Shown here in pieces: positions 8,749 through 15,598 of a stretch of 32,949 nt of DNA; position 1 is the stretch's first letter, and each line of letters starts with the position of its first letter. Location: the NCBI GenBank assembly GCA_016190585.1, contig JACPQH010000083.1, forward strand, positions 1 to 32,949, read 5' to 3'. Both the position numbers and the translations under genes were made by a program. This DNA comes from Chloroflexota bacterium (GTDB taxonomy: Bacteria; Chloroflexota; Dehalococcoidia; Dehalococcoidales; RBG-16-60-22). Below the pieces are notes generated by a model. The model had not been told where the DNA came from. It did no database searches and saw only the letters and a program-made list of their open reading frames with translations.

Positions 8749-9306
8749 CTATCCTTCCTGGGCGGCGAGTGGGGCTGCCTTCTTTTTTCGGGCGAACGCC
8801 GTAAACTCGATTATTTTCTGCATGTTATACCCGAGGATGGCCAGGACAAAGACCGTCAGGCCGATGACGATAAACAGGCTGGGAATCCACATAGGCGTCC
8901 GGATAACGCCCTGGTAGACGATGTGGCGTACCCAGTTGTACTGAAGAAAGGAGATGGCCCGCTGCAGGGTAAAGGCGATGGCGATCAGGCCGAGAATGCC
9001 GGTTGACAGCTCCAGCACGCGCCGGGTCGCCTCGGGGAAGTGCCGGACCAGCATATCAACGATGATGTGCCGTTTCATGCGCAGGGCGTAGGCGAAGGCG
9101 AAGTAGCCGATAAGCACCGTCAGCATCTCGGTCCACTCCTCAACAAAATAAATCTTGAGGGGGGTCATCTCGCGGATGATGATGTAAGAGGATATCATCA
9201 GCGTGACCGCGACCAGCGCTATCGATGCCGTACCCGCCAGGACGTCGGTTATCCACCGGATCAGCCTGTCGTTGTACCAGCTTACGAACGACTCGAAACG
9301 TCTCAT
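8749..9306 (-). CDS. dctQ: TRAP transporter small membrane subunit (DctQ type)
   Basis: This 185-residue protein has four hydrophobic segments (about 22-45, 58-80, 95-118 and 140-165). The pattern is typical of DctQ, the helper subunit required with DctM for TRAP transport. The VEEWTEMLTVLIGYFAFAYALRMKRHIIVDML region is the family's conserved centre (E-W/T...H-I-V-D). GGAGACC precedes the ATG at 9306. The gene follows the binding-protein gene after a 104-base gap that holds a hairpin, and lies 3 bases before dctM. The C-terminus is basic (ARKKK), consistent with a cytoplasmic end. Confidence 0.92.
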   Translation of the reverse strand: MRRFESFVSWYNDRLIRWITDVLAGTASIALVAVTLMISSYIIIREMTPLKIYFVEEWTEMLTVLIGYFAFAYALRMKRHIIVDMLVRHFPEATRRVLELSTGILGLIAIAFTLQRAISFLQYNWVRHIVYQGVIRTPMWIPSLFIVIGLTVFVLAILGYNMQKIIEFTAFARKKKAAPLAAQEG

Positions 9307-9359
9307 CCTGCCTGGTCTCCTTGTCCGGGGGAGGTAATCACCGGGAACCGGGATGAGGC

Positions 9360-9384
9360 CCCGGCGGGCTCAAGCCCCACCGGG
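9360..9384 (-). promoter_or_regulatory. GC-rich hairpin between TRAP binding-protein and permease genes
   Basis: CCCGGCGGGCT (9360-9370), loop CA, AGCCCCACCGGG (9373-9384) form an imperfect 11-12-base stem with a one-base bulge and one wobble. It lies in the 104-base gap after the lipoprotein gene and before dctQ, with no T-run after it. A likely role is to protect the upstream mRNA or partly terminate it, so that the binding protein is made in excess over the membrane subunits. The role is inference. Confidence 0.5.
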
Positions 9385-9410
9385 ACCTCCCCGAGGATAG
9401 CCGGGTGCCG

Positions 9411-10541
9411 CTAGAAACCGGGAATGCCCAGCTCTTTGCCCTTGGCGCTGACGACGTCCAGGAAAGCCTGGGCGTCCGGACCGCTGGCCTTGACGTAGCC
9501 GGGCCATACCTCCGCCTTCACTTTTTCCACAACCTCGTTGCGGAACTTGGAGGTGGGGGCGGTGATGGTAACGCCGAACTCGGTGACCAGTTTTTCCATC
9601 TTCATGGCGGCGTCGCTCATCTGGCCTTCGGTTATTCTGGGCTCCGCGTCCTTGTAGACCTTGAGGAAGGCGTCCCGGGTGGCCGGATCAAGCTCGGCCA
9701 GGGCCTTGGAGTTTACCAGCCAGTAGGCGTCATGGTAGTGCATGTTGATCAGGGTAACGTACTTGGCCCACTGCGCCAGGCCGGCGTCGTACATGGAGCC
9801 GGTGCTGGTGCCGACGCCGTCAATGACCTTGGTGCCCAGCGCGGTCGGCGCTTCCGCCCAGGCCAGGGTGATGCCGGTGCCGCCGAGCACGTTGACGACA
9901 TCGTTGGCCTCTTTCGAGGAAGCCCTGACCTTCTTGCCCTTCAGCGCGTCCCAGGAGGTGACCGGAACGTCGGCGATGAAGTTCTGCTGGGGCCAGAGGT
10001 AGCCGAGGGCTATCTTGGCATCCCAGCGGTCAAAAATCTTCTGCGTGGTCTGGTTGCGGGTGGCCTGCCAGAGCTTGACGTAGCTTTCCAGGTCGCCGGG
10101 CATGAACATCGGCAGGACGTAGGTACCCATGGCCGGCTCGGTGCCCTGGACATGACCGGCGGTCAGGCCGACCATTTCCGCCTTGCGCTCGGAGATGGCC
10201 TTAAGCACGTCTTTCGAGGCGAAGGGGTGCTCGCCAAGCGCGAAAAGCTCGATCTGGAGGGCGCCGTTGGTGGCCGCGTTGACCTGCTGGATGAGCGCGG
10301 GTATCTGCCGGTGAGGGAACTCCTTCAAGGTGTAGTTGCTGAAGAATTTCCACTTGTACTTCGCCGCAGCCGGCGGCGCGGTCACGGGGGCCGTTGCCGG
10401 CGGGGCGCCCGCGGCGGGGGTCGCCGTAACCGTAACGGTTACCGGGGGTTGGGCCGGCGCCTGCTGCGTGCAGGCCGCCAGTATCGGGACAAGCAGGAGC
10501 ACAAGAATCGCCGCCAGGATGAGAGACACTCTCTTTTTCAT
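9411..10541 (-). CDS. dctP: TRAP transporter substrate-binding lipoprotein (DctP family)
   Basis: The 376-residue extracytoplasmic binding protein is made as a lipoprotein: basic start MKKR, hydrophobic stretch, and lipobox LAAC with C24 as the lipidated residue. A Thr/Pro/Ala-rich linker (about 25-62) tethers the domain to the membrane, as expected in a monoderm. The DctP domain starts near YKWKFFSNYT. GKKVRASSKEANDVVNVLGG carries the Arg that usually forms a salt bridge to the ligand's carboxylate, and ITLAWAEAPTALGTKVIDGVGTS is the standard downstream segment. GGGAGGGCAA precedes the ATG. It is the first gene of the seven-gene operon and has its own promoter candidate (10601-10630). Ligand unknown, but probably a carboxylate. 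Confidence 0.94.
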   Translation of the reverse strand: MKKRVSLILAAILVLLLVPILAACTQQAPAQPPVTVTVTATPAAGAPPATAPVTAPPAAAKYKWKFFSNYTLKEFPHRQIPALIQQVNAATNGALQIELFALGEHPFASKDVLKAISERKAEMVGLTAGHVQGTEPAMGTYVLPMFMPGDLESYVKLWQATRNQTTQKIFDRWDAKIALGYLWPQQNFIADVPVTSWDALKGKKVRASSKEANDVVNVLGGTGITLAWAEAPTALGTKVIDGVGTSTGSMYDAGLAQWAKYVTLINMHYHDAYWLVNSKALAELDPATRDAFLKVYKDAEPRITEGQMSDAAMKMEKLVTEFGVTITAPTSKFRNEVVEKVKAEVWPGYVKASGPDAQAFLDVVSAKGKELGIPGF

Positions 10542-10600
10542 TTGCCCTCCCTAAACGATAGTTCCAAACTTCAGGCTTCACGCCTCGTGTTGGTTGCACT

Positions 10601-10630
10601 ATCTTACATAGGGTCTCATAGCTTTGTCAA
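10601..10630 (-). promoter_or_regulatory. Sigma-70-type promoter for the TRAP/CoA-transferase/Mo-enzyme operon
   Basis: On the minus strand TTGACA (10630-10625, perfect -35) is followed by an 18-base spacer and TAAGAT (10606-10601, 4/6 match to TATAAT). Transcription would start near 10594, leaving a leader of about 50 bases before the dctP ATG at 10541. The -10 lies within GTAAGATAGT, which also occurs on the other strand at 10717-10726. Confidence 0.6.
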
Positions 10631-10694
10631 TACGTGAAATCTACCCTGAGCGGTACGTATGATGAAAAAGTCATTAAATCCGCCGCCAGGGTGC

Positions 10695-10723
10695 TTGGTT
10701 ATTTTGCCGTAATCAGGTAAGAT
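10695..10723 (+). promoter_or_regulatory. Possible promoter for the MFS carrier gene
   Basis: TTGGTT (10695-10700), a 17-base spacer and TAAGAT (10718-10723) precede the ATG at 10747, with GGAGGC as ribosome site (10737-10742). The -35 is weak. The -10 region GTAAGATAGT is identical over 10 bases to that of the divergent promoter, so the two could share a regulator. Confidence 0.4.
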
Positions 10724-10746
10724 AGTCGGCAAGGTCGGAGGCAGGT

Positions 10747-12018
10747 ATGGCAAAGCGCCGGGGCATCTACTACGGCTGGGTCGTCCTGGTGGTGGGCGTC
10801 ATCATCATGACCACCATCTACGGCATCAGGAACACCTTCGGGGTCTTCTTCCCGTCGATACTGGAGCACTTCGGCTGGACCCGGGCGAGCACCGCCCTGA
10901 TGCTCTCCATCGCCATCCTGGTCTACGGTTTCGTGGCCCCGCTGGCGGGCTCGCTCGGCGACCGCCTCAACCCGCGCCGGGTAATGGCGGTGAGCCTGGT
11001 GGCGCTGAGCCTGGTCACGGTGAGCTGCGGCCTGGCCAGCGAGCTGTGGCAGTTTTACCTTATTTACGGCGTCCTCGCGCCGGTATTCTCGGCCTTCGCC
11101 GGCTGGCCGATTTTCGTACCGGTGCTGTCCCGGTGGTTTACGAAGAAGCGCGGCCTGGTCATGGGCCTGGGCCAGATGGGGGTCGCCCTCAGCTTTACCT
11201 ACGGCATGTTCGCCCAGGTGGTCATCGCCGGGGTAGGCTGGCAGCGGGCGTACTTCGTCCTGGCGGGCATCCTGCTGGTCGTCGCCCTGCCGCTGTGCCT
11301 GCTTTTCTACTACCGTCCCGGCGAGACCCGGCACCGCGTGGAACGCGCCGAACCGGCGGCGGCGCCGGACATTACCAGCCCGGACTGGACGCTGCGCCGG
11401 GCGCTGCGCGTGCCGCAGCTATGGTTCCTGGTCGTCTCGCAGTTCTTTTTCTGGGGGCTGGGGGGGTACCTGCTGGTGGCGCACCAGGTAAAATTCGCCG
11501 AGGATGTCGGCTTCTCCAGCGCCTTCGCCGCCGGCGTGTTCGCGCTTTACGGCCTCTTCATGGTAGGCGGCTTCCTCGGCTCGATTTTTTCCGACTGGAT
11601 TTCGCGCGAGGGCATTATCACCATCGCCACGGCGCTGGGCATTGGCGCCGTCATCGCCCTGCTAATGACAGTGGACACCTCGCGGCCGTGGCTGCTGTAC
11701 GCCTACGCCGCCGGCATGGGGCTGGGCATGGGCCTGTACGCCCCCACCACGACGGCCGCCATGACCGATATCTTCCACGGCCGCCACCTGGGCGCTATCG
11801 CCGCGCTGCTGCTCACCGGCATGGGGCTGGGGGCGGCTATCGGCCCCTGGCTGGGCGGCTATATCTTCGACGCGACCGGCAGCTACCGCCTGGCCTTCCT
11901 GCTGTGCATCGCCAGCTTCGCCCTGTCCAGTCTCGCTTTCTGGCTGGCGGCCCCCCGGAAAGCAGATAAGCTGCGGGCGCGAGTCCTCGCAGCTTATCCG
12001 AAAAACCGGGCGGCGTAA
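10747..12018 (+). CDS. MFS transporter, monocarboxylate/oxalate-formate antiporter-like
   Basis: The 423-residue protein has about 12 membrane spans in two six-span halves joined by a hydrophilic loop near 200-225. The N-terminal YYGWVVLVVGVII and the GSLGDRLNPRRV loop between spans 2 and 3 are major facilitator signatures. They match the oxalate/formate and monocarboxylate antiporter branch. The substrate is probably a small organic anion, by family and by its position divergent from a TRAP operon and convergent with a hydratase operon. A strong inverted repeat lies within its last codons (11965-11998). It is distantly similar to the second MFS carrier at 19356-20546. Confidence 0.9.
   Translation: MAKRRGIYYGWVVLVVGVIIMTTIYGIRNTFGVFFPSILEHFGWTRASTALMLSIAILVYGFVAPLAGSLGDRLNPRRVMAVSLVALSLVTVSCGLASELWQFYLIYGVLAPVFSAFAGWPIFVPVLSRWFTKKRGLVMGLGQMGVALSFTYGMFAQVVIAGVGWQRAYFVLAGILLVVALPLCLLFYYRPGETRHRVERAEPAAAPDITSPDWTLRRALRVPQLWFLVVSQFFFWGLGGYLLVAHQVKFAEDVGFSSAFAAGVFALYGLFMVGGFLGSIFSDWISREGIITIATALGIGAVIALLMTVDTSRPWLLYAYAAGMGLGMGLYAPTTTAAMTDIFHGRHLGAIAALLLTGMGLGAAIGPWLGGYIFDATGSYRLAFLLCIASFALSSLAFWLAAPRKADKLRARVLAAYPKNRAA
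11965..11998. terminator. 11-bp hairpin in the end of the MFS gene, probable bidirectional terminator
   Basis: GATAAGCTGCG (11965-11975) and CGCAGCTTATC (11988-11998) are perfect inverted repeats with a 12-base loop. The element is inside the MFS coding sequence 20 bases before its stop, and 26 bases after the stop of the convergent hydratase beta gene. On the minus strand it is followed by TGCTTTCC, so it may end that transcript. T-runs are poor on both sides, so efficiency is uncertain. Confidence 0.55.
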
Positions 12019-12023
12019 GCCGT

Positions 12024-12677
12024 CTATTTTTTAACGAACTGCGACCACAGGGCGGCCTTGGTCTCGGGGTAGTCGAAATCCGGCGAGATGCCGAACCGCC
12101 CGTAGAGCTCCAGCATCCTCTTCTCCGTCTCGATCTCGAGCTGGCTGAACAGGTTGTTGCCCTGCGCGTCAATGCTGACGATGAACGGGCCGAAGTCCTT
12201 GACGTTGAGCAGGAGGGTCGCCTCAGCGATGCCCAGCTCCTTGGCGAAGTAGATGGCCTCGATCTTCTGCACCTGGCTGGCGAGGAGGTTGTCCTGCCCG
12301 GCCAGCCGCGTCAGGTGGACGCCGCCGAAATCGACCATGGCCCGGGTGGTGTTGGGCCCCATCGTCGTCTTGCCGATGAACGCCCTGACCTTGAGCTTCG
12401 TGACGATATCCGGCCCGTAGGTCTCGTAGCGGATGCTCGAGGTAGGCGTGATGCAAAGCAGCCTTTCCTTGCCGTCCTCGACGCGGGTGATGGGGTGCCA
12501 GTGCATCAGGACGTTCGCCCGGGAGAAATCGATGGGCGGCAGGATGCCCTTGGCGAAACGCTCGTGGAACATGGTGGCCCCGGTGTAAATCAGGCCGTCC
12601 AGCGTGACGAAATCGCCCACCTTGAGCGCCCGGACATCGGCTTCAGCTAAGGGAATCTGCAGTCTCTTCGTCGCCAT
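12024..12677 (-). CDS. Class I hydratase beta subunit (fumarase/tartrate dehydratase type)
   Basis: The 217-residue protein matches the C-terminal/beta half of class I fumarases and TtdB-type dehydratases, which complete the active site formed with the [4Fe-4S] alpha subunit. Visible family segments are VGDFVTLDGLIYTGA, a GKTTMG motif, the HLTRLAGQDNLLASQV stretch, and a C-terminal substrate-handling loop. It departs from the family: where fumarase and tartrate dehydratase usually have an Arg-Asp-containing T-x-R-D-x-x-H motif, this protein has YTGATMFHERF (about 31-41). The His is kept but R-D is not. The start is ATG 12677 behind AGGAGGAATGGC; a longer frame to 12827 overlaps the alpha gene and looks spurious. 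It lies 10 bases after the alpha subunit. The substrate may therefore not be fumarate. Confidence 0.88.
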   Translation of the reverse strand: MATKRLQIPLAEADVRALKVGDFVTLDGLIYTGATMFHERFAKGILPPIDFSRANVLMHWHPITRVEDGKERLLCITPTSSIRYETYGPDIVTKLKVRAFIGKTTMGPNTTRAMVDFGGVHLTRLAGQDNLLASQVQKIEAIYFAKELGIAEATLLLNVKDFGPFIVSIDAQGNNLFSQLEIETEKRMLELYGRFGISPDFDYPETKAALWSQFVKK

Positions 12678-12687
12678 GCCATTCCTC

Positions 12688-13611
12688 CTATCGGTAGTCC
12701 CAGTTGGGGACGTCGCTGTATTCGATCTTGGCGCCGCCGTAATGGGCCACGGCGCGGCGGGTGATGCAGCACTGCGTCTGGAAGGCCACCGGCAGCGTCC
12801 CGGAGTGCGTCGCCGCGAACTCGACATGGACGTCCAGCGCGCCCGTCCGGCCGCCGGTGCCCATGGGGCCGCGGTTGAGGTAGCGGGCGGCCTCCAGGAG
12901 GTCGGTCTCCATCTTGGCCATGGCGGGGTCGGGGTGCCGGCTGCCGACGGGCCGCAGGAGGGCGGCCTCTTTGGCGATGTGCATGGCCAGGTCGGCGGTA
13001 CCGCCGATGCCGACGCCGACGATATTAGGGCCGCAGGCCTTGCCGGCGAAGGTGGCCTCCCTCAGGCAGTCCAGGACGAACTTGATGACGCCCTGGTGAC
13101 GGTCCGCCGGGGCGATGATGGTGTAGAAGGTGCCGAAGAGCTCGGAGCCGCCGCCCTTGGCGATGCCGACCACCTCCAGGAAATCGATGCGGGGGTCGAA
13201 CTGAATCTCGACGCGGGGCATGTAGGGGCCGGAGTTGCCCGGGTAGTACTCGCGGGTGAGCGGGTGCACCATGTTGGGGCGGATGCGGTCGTTGTTGGTG
13301 GCCTCGGTCGCCGCCTGCTTGGCCATGGAGTAGAGCGTGGAGAAGCCGCCCTCCAGCCGGACGTTCTCACCCATGCGGACCCAGTAGAGCGGCCAGCCGG
13401 TATCGGCGCAGAGAACGCCGTCGCTTTCGGCGCACATATCGGCGCCGCCGAGCATGGCCTCGATGTGCTTCCGCGCCAGCTCGTTGGTCTCCTGTTTCAG
13501 GTCTCGTTCCAGCGCCGCCTTGATGTCGCTGGGCATCAGTTTGGCCGACCTGACGAGGGACTCGTACATCATCTCGTGCAGCGTCTTTTTGCTTACGACC
13601 AGTTCTTCCAT
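12688..13611 (-). CDS. Class I hydratase alpha subunit with [4Fe-4S] site (fumarase/tartrate dehydratase type)
   Basis: This 307-residue protein is the FeS-bearing half of a two-subunit class I hydro-lyase, which adds or removes water from a dicarboxylate in the cytoplasm. Candidate cluster ligands are C68 in CADTG, C193 in ACGPNIVG, and C281 in QTQCCITRR. IAKGGGSE (about 150-157) and GVGIGGTAD (199-207) are conserved family motifs. Instead of the usual CQDTG followed by a small-residue stretch, it reads CADTGWPLYWVRMG, a bulky aromatic variant next to the cluster. It is encoded after a TRAP transporter and directly before the beta subunit, so imported dicarboxylate or hydroxy-dicarboxylate (tartrate, malate, mesaconate type) is a reasonable substrate. 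Oxygen sensitivity would suit an anaerobe. Confidence 0.9.
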   Translation of the reverse strand: MEELVVSKKTLHEMMYESLVRSAKLMPSDIKAALERDLKQETNELARKHIEAMLGGADMCAESDGVLCADTGWPLYWVRMGENVRLEGGFSTLYSMAKQAATEATNNDRIRPNMVHPLTREYYPGNSGPYMPRVEIQFDPRIDFLEVVGIAKGGGSELFGTFYTIIAPADRHQGVIKFVLDCLREATFAGKACGPNIVGVGIGGTADLAMHIAKEAALLRPVGSRHPDPAMAKMETDLLEAARYLNRGPMGTGGRTGALDVHVEFAATHSGTLPVAFQTQCCITRRAVAHYGGAKIEYSDVPNWDYR

Positions 13612-13653
13612 TTACTCCCCCTTATTTCTTATTTGGTCGTGATTGGGATATTT

Positions 13654-14967
13654 TTACATGAGCTCTGGCAGCCAGGTGCTCAGGGCCGGGAAAGCTAGCA
13701 GTAAGCCAAAACTGATACCCTCAAAAGCAATGAACCAGCTACTGCCGACAAATACGTCGGTTAGTTTTATATCCGGGGCGACACCGGCGATGGTAAAACA
13801 ATTGAGGCCCACCGGCGGCGTGAGGAGCGAGATCTCGATCAGTTTTACCGTGAGCACACCAAGCCAGATAGCGTTGAAACCGAGTTGGCCAACCAGTATC
13901 GGAAACATTATCGGCAAGGTAATAATCTGGATGGATTGCGGGTCAAGGAAACAGCCTAATGGGATATAAACCGAGAGAAAGAGCAGAAGTATTATGTATG
14001 GGGAGACATTCAGGGTCGCCACCCACCGGGCCAGAGCCTGCGGCACACCGGCAGTAACCATGAACCAGGTGTAGAGTGACGCTCCGATTATGATTAAAAA
14101 GAGCATAGCGGTGGTGCCGAGGGTTTCCTGGGCCGAGTCTTTCGTTATTTTGAAGATCCCCCTCCGCTGAGTCGCCACCACGATAATAAACGCGGCTAGT
14201 ACCCCTAACGCGGCGGCCTCGGTCGTGGTCACGATACCGAGGTAGATGCCACCCAATACCACCGTGAAAAGGACCACGATGCCGTATCCTTTACGAAGTA
14301 CCATAAAGCGGTCCCGCCAGGTTATCTGAATCCTGACAGGCGGGGCTTGCTCCGGACGTCTCCAGGTTATGAAAAAGATGCCTAACATAAAAATAAGAGC
14401 GCTCAAGAATCCCGGGATTATGCCCGCGATGAGTAGTTGACCTATAGACGTTTCGGTAATGACTCCGTAAATCACCAGAGTAATGCTGGGAGGAATCATA
14501 ATGGCCAGCAGACCTCCGGCGGCCACGGTGCCCGCTGCCAGCTTGTTATTGTAACCGGAGGCCTTCATCTCGGGAATAGCCACCCTCCCCATCGTTGCCG
14601 CTGAAGCTACACTAGAGCCGCAACAAGCCCCAAAAAGGGCGCAGGCGAAGATGGTGCCCATAGCCAGCCCTCCGCGCAATCGCCCGAGCCAGGCGCGTCC
14701 GATATCAAATGCGCCGTGGCTGATACCGCCGAAAAAGGCCATGTGGCCCATCCAGACGAAAAGAGGCACGACTGTCCACGTGTAGGTCTCCATGACACTA
14801 AAAGGAAAGTAGGCCAGCAGAGACATGGTCTTGGACCACGTCTGAAGCAGTATGACGCCGATCAACCCGGTAACCCCCAGGCTGGCCCAGACCGGTACGC
14901 CGACAGCCAGCATGATGATAACCAGTCCTGTGCTGGCGGCTGCCAGGAGAAGAGGACTTATCTCCAT
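13654..14967 (-). CDS. dctM: TRAP transporter large membrane subunit (DctM type), second system
   Basis: The 437-residue, roughly 12-span protein has DctM signatures: GSSVASAATMGRVA, LLAIMIPPSITLVIYG, ATTEAAALGVLAAF-type and LLTPPVGLNCFTIAG. It starts 2 bases after the dctQ stop and is followed by the hydratase genes 42 bases downstream. Its base composition is visibly lower in GC than its neighbours: about 47-50% in lines counted by hand here, against 75% in 12901-12960. It is not a recent duplicate of the first system, since the sequences differ widely. Probably acquired separately from the flanking genes. Confidence 0.95.
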   Translation of the reverse strand: MEISPLLLAAASTGLVIIMLAVGVPVWASLGVTGLIGVILLQTWSKTMSLLAYFPFSVMETYTWTVVPLFVWMGHMAFFGGISHGAFDIGRAWLGRLRGGLAMGTIFACALFGACCGSSVASAATMGRVAIPEMKASGYNNKLAAGTVAAGGLLAIMIPPSITLVIYGVITETSIGQLLIAGIIPGFLSALIFMLGIFFITWRRPEQAPPVRIQITWRDRFMVLRKGYGIVVLFTVVLGGIYLGIVTTTEAAALGVLAAFIIVVATQRRGIFKITKDSAQETLGTTAMLFLIIIGASLYTWFMVTAGVPQALARWVATLNVSPYIILLLFLSVYIPLGCFLDPQSIQIITLPIMFPILVGQLGFNAIWLGVLTVKLIEISLLTPPVGLNCFTIAGVAPDIKLTDVFVGSSWFIAFEGISFGLLLAFPALSTWLPELM

Positions 14968-14969
14968 AG

Positions 14970-15506
14970 TTATGCCAGACCGCCCCTCGTTTGCTCCCGC
15001 GATACGAGCTGCTCCTGGTGCTTGGCGAGGCTTATGGTCTCCTCATATATTTGGACCATCAGTTCCAGACTGAATAAAAGTAAGCCGAACGGGAGAGCGA
15101 ACTTGGACCACCAGATAGGAATCATGATTATACCCCAGCGGGCTTCCTTGACGCTAAAGGCGAAGGCAGCGTCTTTATACGTCTGAATTGTTAGCGGGAT
15201 TATTAACATCAGTGCGACGGCGCATCCCACCGCCCATAAGATTGATTGCGCCCGGGGCGATAGGCGGGTAACGAGAATGTCGGCTCGGATATGCTTGCGC
15301 CGGGCCTGGGTCATAGCGATGCCGAGAAAAACAATAACGGGCAGCAGCACGCTATTTATTTCGATGACTCCCGGTATCGGGTTGTTCAAGACAAAGCGTG
15401 CGAAAACGTCGGCGGCGGTGCTGAGCACCATCAATACCAGGAGCCCGCTGCCCACCAGAGAGCTGGCTCTGGTGATAGCGCGTAACACTTTTATAACTGC
15501 GTCCAC
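14970..15506 (-). CDS. dctQ: TRAP transporter small membrane subunit (DctQ type), second system
   Basis: The 178-residue protein has four hydrophobic segments (about 15-38, 48-66, 88-108 and 130-152). It carries DctQ features: DVFARFVLNNPIPGVIEI, followed by FLGIAMTQARRKHIRADIL, which corresponds to the conserved H-I-x-x-D region. It stops 2 bases before dctM and starts 92 bases after the binding-protein gene. That gap holds a perfect 10-bp hairpin. GGAGG precedes its ATG. Low-GC composition is shared with the other two TRAP genes of this unit. Confidence 0.92.
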   Translation of the reverse strand: MDAVIKVLRAITRASSLVGSGLLVLMVLSTAADVFARFVLNNPIPGVIEINSVLLPVIVFLGIAMTQARRKHIRADILVTRLSPRAQSILWAVGCAVALMLIIPLTIQTYKDAAFAFSVKEARWGIIMIPIWWSKFALPFGLLLFSLELMVQIYEETISLAKHQEQLVSREQTRGGLA

Positions 15507-15541
15507 ATACCTCCTTGTTGAGAAAGGGGTTAAAGGGTATT

Positions 15542-15569
15542 GCAGGCCCTTACGCTCTGAAGGGCCTGC
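15542..15569 (-). promoter_or_regulatory. Perfect 10-bp hairpin between TRAP binding-protein and dctQ genes
   Basis: GCAGGCCCTT (15542-15551), an 8-base loop and AAGGGCCTGC (15560-15569) pair without mismatch. It lies 30 bases after the binding-protein stop and 36 before the dctQ start. No T-run follows on the minus strand, so an mRNA-stabilising or partial-terminator role is more likely than full termination. The first TRAP operon has a hairpin at the same place (9360-9384). Confidence 0.65.
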
Positions 15570-15598
15570 TTCCCTAAAGAGGTCGATGGTAAGTGCCG

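Noticed and set aside
10699..11334. Minus-strand open frame opposite the first MFS gene
   Set aside because: Translation is charged and repetitive (Glu/Asp/Arg/His), a common antisense pattern of membrane-protein genes, with no homology visible.
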